Shown: positions 11,245 to 21,609 of the stretch, piece by piece
How the letters are laid out: each line of letters starts with the position of its first letter
Numbering within the stretch: the stretch's first letter is position 1
From: Moniliella sp. 'wahieum'
Lineage: Eukaryota > Basidiomycota > Moniliellomycetes > Moniliellales > Moniliellaceae
Length of the DNA stretch: 64,000 nt
NCBI GenBank assembly: GCA_003971905.1
Contig: RSEE01000045.1
Coordinates: 248,001 to 312,000 of the forward strand
Direction of reading: 5' to 3'
Position numbers and translations under genes: made by a program
The notes under the pieces: model-generated
The model's database searches: none
The model's input: the letters and a program-made list of their open reading frames with translations, nothing else
Told to the model about the DNA's origin: nothing

Positions 11245-12545
11245 TCAGGTTTCAATCAGGCGCATGGGGGAGGGTATGCCCATAGCACGTACCGTTCGCC
11301 TGCTGCGGTAGACGAAGGAACCAAACGTATCTGGGTGAGCGGGAAGGGGTGCTTCCTGAAACCAAGGATGGCGTAGAGCCTCTTCAGCAGTCAAACGTTG
11401 AGCAGGATCGTAGGTAAGCAATCCTTTGAGTAAACTCAGACCTTTGTCTGATAAGAGGGTAGATCGGAACTTTGTTCGTAACTGGTTACCCATAGTTGCA
11501 GGTTGTGGGCAATCCGGCTCGCATGGGCCAACCGTGTAAAACCAGGCCAGGTAGATGGGGTTGGGGGTCCAAGCAACCGAAATATTCGACTGGTTTGGTC
11601 CGTTGCGTTGGATCCCGCAAACAATGGTTCCCGCAGCAACAGTTCGCCCAATACGCATCCTACGCTCCAAAGGTCAAGAGACGTATCATATTCTCGTGCA
11701 CCAAGTAGGAGCTCTGGAGCTCGGTACCAAAGCGAAACGACATTGAGCGTCATCCCATTTGGTGGTGGTGGGTCAGAAAATTGCCGTGCAAGGCCAAAGT
11801 CAGCCAATTTAATCTGCCCTTGGTTGGACAGGAGAATGTTGGAGGTTTTGATATCGCGATGAATAAGCCAGTTGTAATGCACAGCGGCAAGGGCAGACAA
11901 GAGCTGCTGCATCATTGTCTTGATTTCCGATAGGAAGGGCGTCCGCATCCGGCGCAACAGGGTGTATAGATCATGCTCGACGAATTCCATGACGAGGTAA
12001 ATTTGGGACAGCCGCTCCCCTACAACCACCTCACGGATCTGGACAATGTTGGGATGGAGGGACTCGGTCAAGGCATGAATCTCGCGTAGGCTCAATGGGG
12101 AAGCCATTCCCATCATTCTCGTCCAACTTGATCTTCTTCAGCGCCACTATCTCCCGTGTCTTGCGGTTCCGCGCACGGAAGACAACACCATAGGAACCCT
12201 CTTGAATCTTGTTAAGCTGCTGGTACCGGTTCACGCTCAGGCATCCGGCAATAATCGGATGGGCCGTTCGGGCGGGCAACCCTGCCGAGGACGGCGCGCT
12301 TGGAGCAGGACCGGAACAAGAGGGCAACCGATGACCCTGATTCGATGGCTCGATAGTGGGGCGAATGAGCTGGGAGGATCGGGCACCAGGCAAAGGTGAG
12401 ACGGCGCGCCGCTTTCGGTGTGGTCGCGGGGACGCGGGACGGGAGTGGGGAAGAGAGGCATCCCAATGGGACGATGATAACGCTTCCGGGGCCTGAGAAG
12501 AAATGGAGGCGGCAGAGGATCCATCAGCATCGGCTCCAGCGTCCA
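11245..12545 (-). CDS. CDK11/PITSLRE-like cyclin-dependent kinase
   Basis: CMGC serine/threonine kinase closest by eye to CDK11 (PITSLRE), which acts in transcription and splicing; CDK10 is the alternative. It starts at 12545 (MDAGADADGSS), followed by a basic Ser/Pro-rich segment of about 100 residues. Kinase motifs in order: Gly loop IQEGSYGVVFRA, VAIK lysine in EIVALKKIKLDE, and a PITSLRE-type helix C whose codons are broken near 12100-12115 (GFP... then SLREIHALTESLHPNIVQIR). The catalytic loop is HRDIKTSN, and DFGLA is followed by SLWYRAPELLLGAREYDTSLD. The lobe ends with LLSDKGLSLLKGLLTYDPAQR and HPWFQEAPLP, typical of CDK11. The stop is at 11245. No long RS/RE-rich N-terminus is present, unlike animal CDK11. 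Confidence 0.88.
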
Positions 12546-13232
12546 TCCTGCGACGGAGCGGTAAGGTGATTGAGCGATGTGCAATGGTAGGATGGGCAGT
12601 GGTGGTACTGAGGTCTTTCAGGATGAGATGGTGTGGCTGGCAAGCGAAATGGCGGGAAAGACTCGGCGGGAGTGGAGTTGGATCTTTTGCATGTTTCAAA
12701 AGGGGATGCGGCCAGCTGCCCCAGCCTGAGATCAACGTTCAACTTGAACGTTCAACGTTCGACTGGGATCTGAGAGCGAGCAGATATCAGCATCAGCATC
12801 TACTACTCCGCATAACTTTGCTGCAGTCGTTTTCCCCGTTACGTAACATGTAGCGTCAGCATGCCACCCGGCACGTTCCAGCCAGCCGCAGCCAGGCAGA
12901 TGCACTTCCTTGGTATCCCCAACCAGCCTCGCGGCACCACGCCGCACTCCAGTGCGTCTGCGTGAACCGTTACGCTTTAAGGCTCTCCCATTCGGTTCCT
13001 CTTGTTTCGCCGCCATTGCCGTCGCCCTTTCCGTCGCCACCTCGCCCTCCACATAGCAGATGGCGCCGCGGTAGCTATGCCCAGTGCCATCCCTCGACGC
13101 GACCCAGCGCCCCATGCCCCCCCCGCCGCCCCCGCCCAGGCACACATTCGCCGCGCCCCCGGCCTTCGTGAGCAGCTTGATCCATTCCATTGGCCTGTTC
13201 CTGGTCAGGGTCATTCCTGGGATTCTTCTGCC
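12546..13232. promoter_or_regulatory. Divergent promoter region, kinase / K+ channel
   Basis: These 0.69 kb separate two divergently transcribed genes. The region contains the inverted repeat at 12734-12752 listed separately. The C-rich stretch 13080-13150 could be 5' UTR of the channel. No gene was recognised. Confidence 0.5.
12734..12760. promoter_or_regulatory. AACGTTCAA inverted repeat plus third half-site
   Basis: AACGTTCAA (12734-12742) and its exact reverse complement TTGAACGTT (12744-12752) are separated by one base. A further AACGTTC follows at 12754-12760. It lies between divergent start codons, so a dimeric transcription-factor site is plausible but unproven. Confidence 0.45.
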
Positions 13233-16200
13233 ATGATGGATGAGCCCACCAACTCCAAGGACCAGGACCAGGGGCCGTGGCACTGCTTCCGTGTCTACTT
13301 TGTACGCTGGCTGATTGGTGTCGTTATCTTCACCGGCAACATATCCCAGCTACTTGCTGCTCTCATCGCCCCCGTCTCGACGCTACTCGTCATCCCAGCC
13401 CTCTCCCAGCCATGGTTTCGCTCCGCCATGGCACTCACTCGGAAGTACCCGACACTGCCGTCAATTTGGTCCTGTCAGCGATTAACCTGTTCACCAACAC
13501 CCTTGCCAACGCGTTTCTTCTCGTCCGTTTTTCTGTCATTGATCGCCACATTTGGAAGATTGCCATCCGCATCTCCCTCTTCTTGTGGATAGTGAATCTG
13601 GGCTTTGCGCTTGCCAACTTAGCCGTCTTCTCCGGTGGATCTTACGCAATAGGGACAAGTACGAGTTCATGGAAGGGTATGCGTATTCATCCCCCTTTTG
13701 CCTCATTCATTTGCAAACTAATCATCCCTCACCAGATTCTGGTGCGCAGTATTCTCCTGCATCGCTGCAGGGGCCGTGACGCTCCTACTTCTTTTTCATT
13801 ATACGGTTCGCTTTGGACTGATGGCATATCAAATTCGCCAAGAAGCGGTTCGTGTTAGCGAAGCGGCTGCCGCCAACGGTGTCGAACCACATGCTCATGC
13901 AAATTCATTCGCACCAGGCACTACTCATGACCCTCAGGTCAATCCCGGAACACATCATGCCCATTATATACGGCTGCACCACAAGCGCCTCATCCAGCGA
14001 CAAGCGATGGAAAAATGGGAGCTCCAACAGCGTGAGCGGGATACCCGTCTGTCGACCGAGGGACGGACCTTCCTTGTCTCTCAGGCGGCCTTGTTTTTTT
14101 CGCTGGGGATATTTGGCTTCATGTTCAGTCGCCTCGAGCATTGGACTTTCTATAATGGCGTCTACTTTTTTCTCGCCGCCACGCTCACAGTTGGGTATGG
14201 CAACCCGGATCCGACCCAAGCAGCGTCCAAAGTACTGCTTACCATCCGTCCTCATTTCGACCATGTTACTGTACAACCAAATCGGTACCATTGTTGGTGT
14301 TCTCGACCGGTTGCGCAGCAATCGGCAAATGAAGTGGCGACAAGCGTTTGAGCTGCGAGTTGAGCGGGACCAAGACAAAATCATTCACAAGATCATGGAA
14401 GGGGCTTCCGTTCCAGAGCTGCCGGAACCGACGCCACCAGCCCCTGATTTGCATTTCTTTCGTTGGTGCCAATCCTTGTATGATCACTGGAGTCATCATA
14501 GCGACGACCCGATCCAAGCGGAAAAGTCGATCTCCTCGTCCCAACCCACCTCTTCTGGAAAACCTGGGCGTGGCACGAATTCTGGGCTAACCATGGGGCG
14601 AACCCTGTCCATTTTCCATCCCGCTTTGCCAGATGAGTGGCCACCAAGCCCACAGGAGGAGGGTTGATGCAGCGCGAGATTCGCCATCTCAACGCTCTTA
14701 CTGACCGAGAAATGCCGAACTGGCTTCAACTGACTTGGCGTTCAGCGTTATGCTCATGGCTTCCTTTCTCGTTATTGGAGCTGGTATCTTTACAACTGAG
14801 AATTGGTCGTTTGGGAATGCGCTTTACTTTTCGTAATATCTGTTTTGACCCTTGGCTTTGGCGACTTTGCTCCCAACTCGGCGGCCGGGAGGGTGGTTTG
14901 GTTCATCTATGCGCTAACAGCCGTCCCGATTGTCACCTCGTTTGTTGTCCAGACTGTGGCCAATCTGGTGCATTCTGCTGCGCAACGGTTTTCGGCTGCC
15001 CAGCATTTGAAAATGGTCCAAGTTATGCGCCAAGCAAACGGCTTGCCCCCCCCCCCACCCCAGTCGCTAGCCAAGGCACCCTCCTTAACCGTTTTCACCA
15101 TCAACTCAACCACGAGTTTGAGCGCTTGTTCGGTGAGCGTGATTTCACAGTGGTACATGACCCGGACTATGAAGAAGATGATTCCCCTCCTGATGATCCC
15201 GGCCCTGACCAAGATCAACCACCTCGTCCTCAGTCAGAGAAGCCCGATGGACTCCCTGAGTTGGACGACGTCGTGCCAAATTATGAGACCAATCATCCTG
15301 TCCACACCACTCATGTTTCGTCGGGTTCCACGGCATCCGATTCAGGCACCCTTGATGGGGAACCTTCGCGCCGCCCCACTCTAAACGCAAGGATTGGGAA
15401 CTTCCAAGCATTCCCTCCCCCATAGTTCCTCCTCCCAGCGACCTTCCCTCATCTCCCCCTCCGCCTAGCGCGCCTGCGGCGATCGGTCCCGGGCAGCTGG
15501 AGTTCGACTCGTTGGAACGATTGATCTATTCCCAGCACATGCGTTGGATGACATGATGGATACATTGTATGCCATGGACGGTATGGTGCGAACATCCTCT
15601 TGCGCACCCTTCCTCATGGCGGGGAGGCTTGGACCGTGCTCCGAGCCGACATGATCCTCTATCGCCGTACGATCAATATTTGGACCAAGTAGCAAAGCGC
15701 GTGCATGAGGGCAAATTCACCGAGGTCCCCAAACCTGTTCCTGAAAAGCGAGAGTATGCGTCGCCATCCAACCAGGCGCTGAAGATGTTTTCAGACCCTT
15801 CGGCTGGTCTGTTTACACCGGAAGTGGTGTCTAACCCGGCCAAAGCGGCGGGGGTTGCCGTCTCACGATACGGCTCGCAGGCAGAGTCCAAGTTGGCTCA
15901 GATTCGCAATCGGATGGCGCTCCTGATTCCTGCGCACGTTGCGACCGAAGGCGAACGACGATGGGCCATATCCACCGCTTCCGCGAGGCGACGGCCCGTT
16001 TGGCTGTGTTTGGCGAGGAACTGGACCGAGTGACCGAGGCTGAGGCCACTCTCCTGGCCGAGGCGCGGGCACGCATGTCTTTCTCCGTAGTCAGAACCAA
16101 GATGCCGAGGCAGTAGGACGCCATGCCACAGCTGCGCCCGGAGTGGCCACAAGCCAAGAATTGCCCCCTGATCTTGTGCAGCGCGAGCAGGAGAACATGC

Positions 16201-16342
16201 ATCACACTTACCATGAAATCCGCCGGCGCCATACTTCTTTCACCGGCGCGATCCCCCTGCTTTCCCGCGGCGCCACTCTATGGATTTGTTGGAACATCCT
16301 CTCGAGCCATCGCCTGCTCCCCGTAATAGGGTGAGGGAGTAG
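13233..16342 (+). CDS. TOK1: TOK-type two-pore outward-rectifier K+ channel
   Basis: Plasma-membrane potassium channel of the fungal TOK family (eight membrane segments, two pore loops). It starts at ATG 13233 (MMDEPTNSKDQDQGPWHC). Hydrophobic helices follow (WLIGVVIFTGNISQLLAAL; AINLFTNTLANAFLLVRF; ISLFLWIVNLGFALANLAVF). An intron lies at 13677-13735 (GTATGC...CAG). Pore 1 is ATLTVGYGNPDPTQAASK (about 14180); pore 2 is ISVLTLGFGDFAPNSAAGR (about 14835), each with a TxGxG-type filter. A linker of about 150 residues separates a further helix pair from pore 1. The cytosolic tail is long (about 15000-16340), hydrophilic and rich in Pro, Ser and acidic residues, ending LEPSPAPRNRVRE at 16342. Several frame changes occur, for example before 14260, near 14690 and near 15560. 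Confidence 0.9.
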
Positions 16343-16831
16343 AGGGCGCCGCCGCTCTCCCGAGACGTTGATTCAGTGCTAGAATGGTTGGTGCTGACCT
16401 CTCTAGCTTTGATGGCGAACCCTTTATTTATCCTTGCGCCACCTCTTTGTTGTTCAGTCTATGTTTCCCTTCGCATCTGTTGGACGCTACCAGCGATCTA
16501 CACGTCTCCATGGTCTATCATTCTTGTTGCATGTGCCGCCCCGTCTTGTCTATATCGCGTTGCTCCACTGTTAGGTAGTACTATGGCCGACAGATATCAT
16601 ATGTGTTTTTGTCTCGCCCCGTACCCGGTTCCTGCTGTGAAAGCCTGGGCAAACATGTGAGCTATTAAGAGTCCTAGCGCCGGCGTCATGCAAGAGCCAT
16701 GTATGCCGGCACATGTGCAAATCCATTGACATAATCCACGTTCCCGGTAGCGACAAGTTCGGCAGTCCAGCTACACTGTGTACAACGACAATCAATGAAT
16801 GACGTCCACCATTCCGACTCTGTGGCTCTAA
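16343..16831. other. Convergent intergenic region
   Basis: This is the 3' region shared by the K+ channel (+) and the methyltransferase part (-). I see no gene, repeat or RNA. The methyltransferase may extend some tens of codons into it because its C-terminal frame is unclear. Confidence 0.4.
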
Positions 16832-18782
16832 CTATAAAATGTAGCAGTAAGGATAAGGGTTTTCGGAGCAAAAGCTCAGATGGGCAATGGGATTGAACGG
16901 ACGCGAAAGAGTCATTTGCTGCAGGTGCCTCAAGCCTCGAGCTTGACCGACGAAGCTCAAAACACGCCCACGTGTAGCCGAGCGAGCCGTACGATGGCCG
17001 CCGGATGCTCCGCGTTGCGTACGCCCTGAGCGCGTGCCGGCGACCATTCGTGACCAATCGCATGGACCCGAGACCATCGGCCTCGGACGAAGCGTAATGA
17101 ACCAAGGTAGGCTCGGTGCTCGCGTCGCCTCCCGACTCGGTCGTGGTTCGTCTTGCCCTCCCCGCTGGGCGCCAAGGCCAAAGGCGTCTTTTCCAGCGTC
17201 CACTCTTGCCTCGTGCGGATCTCTGGAGGAGGGGGAGGCACTCCAGGTCGTGGTTTGGGCTTGGGGGTGTACATGGCTCCTTGCCCGCTTGAGTCAGTTG
17301 GAAATCACTGAGGGTGCGATCAAACAGCCCGTGTTGGACCGTCATAACGAGAGCCCGGCCCCCAGGACGAAGGGTACGCAGGAGCGAGGGCAACAAGTCC
17401 TTGTAAAACTTTCGCAATTGGGACGCACTCATCGTCTTTTGGCCCATGGCAGTTCCGTTAGCACCGCATCCACCCCGTCGTCTGTGTCCTCGGCCAAGCC
17501 AAGCCACGAGCGGAAGGTCGCGTCGTCGGTTGCATCCACCACCTTGGTCGCAAGGGCTCTGAACCTCGTCCCCTCCCAGCACGTAAGAGCAGATCCGTGG
17601 CCATCGTTACCGCATGGGGATCCACGTCGCTAGCGTACAGTGCGCAGGAGTTTTGGTCGCTCTCAAAGCTCGCGCAGCTCGGCTGGAATCCTGCCCCAGC
17701 CCACACAAGGCTCGAGTATTTTGGACGGCTGCTCAACCGGAAGGCAGACCAGCGAGGAGAGTGTGTAGGCACGATCCGGCCGGAGAAGGGTTCCTCCGCC
17801 AAAGGTATCGGGCGGCAAGGTGGGACGGCCAGGAGTGTTGGAGGGGTAAGGCAACTGAATCGTAGCGAATATGGTCCCAGGGGGAGGATCTGCGGACGCA
17901 GTCTCATCAATTGGCTCGGCAGCTAAGCGGCGAAGCTCGTCAGCTTGGTCAGATGTCCACTGTTCCGGCATTTGGAGCCAAGAAGGGACGAGGCGAAGCG
18001 CGACCGTCATCTGGGCGGTGCGTAGGTTGACGGGCCAGGTCACTTCAGGGTCGCTTGGCAAGCGAACCATTGAGCCAAGTCCACACTGTCTCCCCCAGAA
18101 AAGGCTCTACCTCTGCCGGTTGAGCGAGGGAAGCATTACCCCCCACGGTCGAAGGATACCTTGAAAGAAGTGCCCTGACCTGCCATGGCCTTGGGCTTGC
18201 TCGTCTCCACCTTCTGCCCATCCCGAGCAAGACGGGCGTCGTTCCAGATCTCCAACGCATCATCTCTCTCCCTCGGCTTCCGCGCTGTTCCAACGTCCCG
18301 CATCTTTGAAGAAGAGCACCCTCAGACACCGGCAGGCCTTTGAGGTCCTCCTCAATGGACTCGACTTGCGCTGGGCCGAGCAAAGATGGGCGGTCTTGCA
18401 CATTCACGTCGTGCAGCCACCGACAATTTCCATTAGGGTAGGCGTCGCCTTCTGTTTCGTTGCAGGGTTTTGCGCTTGCCGCCACTGGCCCCCTCTTCCC
18501 AAAGCATGACGCTCGTCAAGAGAGCGCGTGCCATCACGCGTGGAAGCTCCGCTTGGTGCAGGACGAGGTGGGCTTGGTCCGCACTGCGTAGCTTCCGTCC
18601 AGCCAGGCACGAAGGAGGAGGGTGGCCGCCTCTCCCCCCGATACTAAGACCTGGCCCGAATGCAGGAACGCTACCGTGTCCCACCGCTGTGGGGGGGAAG
18701 AACGGGGTCAGCCTCGTATTTGGTTCGGTAGGCCTGCAGCACACGCCGGACACCCACTTCGGCCACGTCTTCCAGCCCTTCA
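16832..18782 (-). CDS. THUMP-type SAM-dependent RNA methyltransferase (C-terminal part of a fusion)
   Basis: Probable N2-guanosine tRNA methyltransferase of the THUMPD/Trm14 group. From 18782 leftward the frame gives VFEGLEDVAEVGVRRVLQAY, a typical THUMP-enzyme opening. A THUMP-like core follows (GTSFKVSFDRGG; FLGETVWTWLNGS; DPEVTWPVNLRTAQMTVAL). The Rossmann methyltransferase has the SAM loop ILEPCVGWGRIPAEL (about 17690, cf. LDPMCGxGTIPIE), DVDPHAVTMA, the catalytic-type loop VLTELPWAKR and LRTLRPGGRALVMTVQHGLF. Its end is uncertain (GYTWACFELRRSSSR near 16930). No start codon or intergenic gap precedes VFEGLEDV. The upstream pseudouridine synthase frame runs directly into it across one base of a G-run at about 18786-18790, so I regard both as one polypeptide. 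Confidence 0.72.
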
Positions 18783-20692
18783 AACACCCCCAGGGCCAGA
18801 TCCATAGAACAAGGGAAGTTCAGCGGCTAGGAGGCTAGGAGGGTCGTTCTCAAGTTGGAGGAGCGGACGGGCCACGAGCCGAGTCCAGCCGGGTCCCGTC
18901 CGGAGTTGGCTTAACACCCCAATTTCCTCCCTTTGGGTACCCGTAATGCCCTCAGCGGCAAGAGGATCCAGGTAAGTGCGCATCATCTCGTCCCGCTGGT
19001 CGGACGGGGTAGCGATGTCCTTGGTAGGTTGGCCAACGATATGGCGTTGTGGGGCAGGGACTTGTTCGTCATCGGGGACTTGGAAAAATACAGAGTGGTC
19101 TTCCCCCTTTTGAGCAGCGGCTTGCCTAGTTTCCCTTGCGCGAAGGATCTGGTCGTGCCAGTCGTCCTCGGCCCACCAGGGGAACGAGTCTTCAAAGGAC
19201 CATTGATCCGTTTCGTACTTGAATGCATGGAGGAAGATAAACAGACTCTCGGGATCCGGGTCCGGCAAAAGGGGTACTTTGCACTCTGGACACAGGCCTT
19301 TGAGCTCGTCATTCTTAACCCGATCCATAAACCGGTTGTCCGACATGTGGAACCCAAGTTGGGCAAGAATCTCTTCCCTCGTCTCTGTGGCATCACTCGG
19401 GATGGCCGAGAGGGCATTGACGCCAGGCAGATGAGCAGGGACTTCATGTCCGTTCTCTTGCAGTAACCGACCAAAGATCACCTCATCTTTCCACCGCGCC
19501 CAATCCTCCGTTCCATCGCGCTGCTTCTTGACCGCGGCAATCACCGCATCAACCGCCGCTGAGCCGGTCGAACCCGTCCCACCAGCCTGCAGCGCCAAGG
19601 AAGGGTCCACATTTTCCTCCCCCATCTTTTGGGCCGGCTGTTCCGCCCAGATCGCGTGCCCATAGACGGGGTCATTAGCAATGGGGTGCCCGAGAAACTG
19701 GCAATGAACACGGATCTGGTGTGTGCGCCCCGTGACGGGTTGGCAGCGCACAACACTCGTATCCGTAGAGGCGTGGTACGAGACGCGCTCAAAAATTGTC
19801 TCGCACGTCTTCCCAACGGGTGAACGATGTTAACGCCGCTCTGAGCATCAACAGGAAGGATGGGCTCGGTGCAGACGATGCGCTCGGCAGGGAACTCGCC
19901 TCGGACACGGGCCACGTAGAATTTGCGCACCCTACTCTGTTTAAAATCGCTTGCAAGCTCCTTGGCCGCTTGGGGGGTAGTGGAGAGAACCATGACACCA
20001 CTAGTGAGCCGATCCAGACGGTTGGCCGTGTACACCTTGGGCAAGCCAAGCTGGTGACGCAGCATCTCAATCAACGTCGAGTGGTGGTACCGCCCCGCCG
20101 AGTGAACGGGGATGGAGCCGGGCTTGACGACCACCAGACGGCCCTCTGCGTCATTGCGATACAGGATGCGGATGGGGGCAGCGGTGACGGGGGGTTCGTG
20201 GCGGGGACGCGGTTGACGAGACGGTCGTTGCCGTGGATGATGTGGCGGGGGCCTGCCTTCTGGCCATTGACGGTGCAGATGCGCGTGGATGGCCCAGAGG
20301 TAGTATTCCTTGGTGCGGTCGCGGAACTCGTTGGTGTACACCTCGAGCAGTTCGCGGCCGATCCAGCGGGCCTTGGCATGCGTCGCGTAGTCGTGCCAGT
20401 AGGGCACGATCTTCAGCAGCTGGAGCCCCAGCGCGGCGGGACTGTCGGAGGCGGGCGGAGGGGCGGCATGGCTGGGTGCCAAGTCCGGTGGGGCGGGGGA
20501 AGTCCGGCGGTGTGCTTCGGCTACGCGGGCGGCTGCGGCCATGCTGGACACGTCGCTTGTGGTGGGCAAGGCAGGACGCAGCCCAACCAAGTGTAGCCTG
20601 CTGTCGGGTGCGCGGAATTCGTCCTTGGAAAAAAAATAGTTGCGCCGCGGCGGAATGGGTGTGGGCGACCGGGCGGAAGCATTGGGACTCAC
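18783..20692 (-). CDS. RNA pseudouridine synthase, Rib2/Pus8/Pus9 (RluA) type; N-terminal part of a fusion
   Basis: RluA-family pseudouridine synthase resembling tRNA Psi32 synthases of the Rib2/Pus9/RPUSD2 group. The N-terminal signature VPYWHDYATHAKARWIGREL then LLEVYTNEFRDRTKEYY lies at 20300-20430. IRILYRNDAEGRLVVVKP leads to the catalytic loop ANRLDRLTSGVMVLS (Asp in RLDR, about 20000). CQPVTGRTHQIRVHCQFLGH, the second conserved motif, is at 19700-19750. The family C-terminal block CPECKVPLLPDPDPESLF plus LHAFKYET is near 19230-19290, then WWAEDDW. About 120 residues follow to GSGPGGV, which runs into the THUMP methyltransferase. The start is uncertain: a minus-strand ATG at 20734 is followed by an early stop, so one indel or an upstream exon is implied. 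There is no deaminase domain as in yeast Rib2. Confidence 0.82.
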
Positions 20693-20732
20693 CGAGTCGG
20701 GCTGATCAGCCAGGCCTCATTTGCTTGCCTCC

Positions 20733-21200
20733 ATGTCTGCTCCTATCTTCGCCAAGGACGCGGCAACCGAAGAGCGCGTGAGAATGCGCGCCTTTCCAGC
20801 TTTGTCAGAGCAACTGCCATGGGGGTATGGTCATGGCAGCGCTTGGTCGCAAGGGAATGAACAAGATGCTCCAGTCCATCTGCTGTAACTACAAACAACG
20901 ACATGTTGGTATCAACGATGGCCGCTGCCATTCTCCGCTCCATCCACATTGGCAATGCTGCTGCAGGGATCCTCGTTAACATTTCCAAGGCCCAGGATGA
21001 CGAGGTGGGCGGTGGAAAACCCCGTGTGCATTTTGGCTTTGTAACAGCTGCGGGTGGAGAGAGTACCGTGTGGAGCGCCGCATCCACCCTCGGATGATGT
21101 GTGGACAGCAGCTAAGTCGCATCGCCTCCACATGCCAACTTCATGCCCTGACCCAAGGCCATGTGCACGACCAACCATCTTCCGAAGAGATTTTCTGCTA
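20733..21200 (+). pseudogene. Decayed 5' fragment of chaperonin subunit CCT2 (CCT-beta)
   Basis: The first ~150 codons of a CCT-beta gene are recognisable but heavily altered. MSAPIFAKDAATEER begins at ATG 20733. Then ENARLSSFVRATAMG, LGRKGMNKMLQSI (family LGPKGMxKxLQS) and AAAILRSIHIGNAAAGILVN run into ISKAQDDEVGGGK follow in shifting frames. The nucleotide-binding GDGTT is replaced by GGGKP, removing the invariant Asp. Homology fades after RRIHPRM...LSRIASTCQLHALTQ near 21150. The remaining ~370 residues of CCT2 are absent. Replacement of invariant residues, together with truncation, points to a pseudogene and not just read errors. Its ATG overlaps a minus-strand ATG of the pseudouridine synthase (shared CATG). 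A functional CCT2 must exist elsewhere because the protein is essential in fungi. Confidence 0.7.
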
Positions 21201-21609
21201 TCAAGGTGGAGCGGGGGTCAAGGCAGATGGGAGGGACTGGTTGGCAACCGCCCACTCATGTGCGATTACAAGATGGGATGGACTGGGAGGATTGCAAGGG
21301 GATGGGATGGGATTGGGTGGGAGGAAATGCAACGGGGGTGGGACGGCAAGCGATCGCCGCGCGCAGTGGGTGCTTCTATCAGGACCTCGTAGCGGCGCAT
21401 TGGATATTGCTGCGGCGGGAAATGAAAGTTGCAGCTTCTTGGTTGGGCGTGGCTGGGGCAGGAGGGTTTGGGATGGGGCTGGCCACTACGTACTGCATAT
21501 CCGCCGCCGGCCTTGGCGCCGCCCATCCCTTCTTCTCGCCGCGCCGACCCTGCTCTCTGATCTCCACCCGGCCCTCCCGGCCCCCACCGCGCCGACACCT
21601 GCTCCAGCC
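21201..21609. other. Region between CCT2 fragment and pantothenate kinase
   Basis: These 0.4 kb are rich in G on the + strand and contain repeated gggatgg/gggattgg-like words around 21270-21330. They must include the pantothenate kinase promoter. No gene was recognised. Confidence 0.4.
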
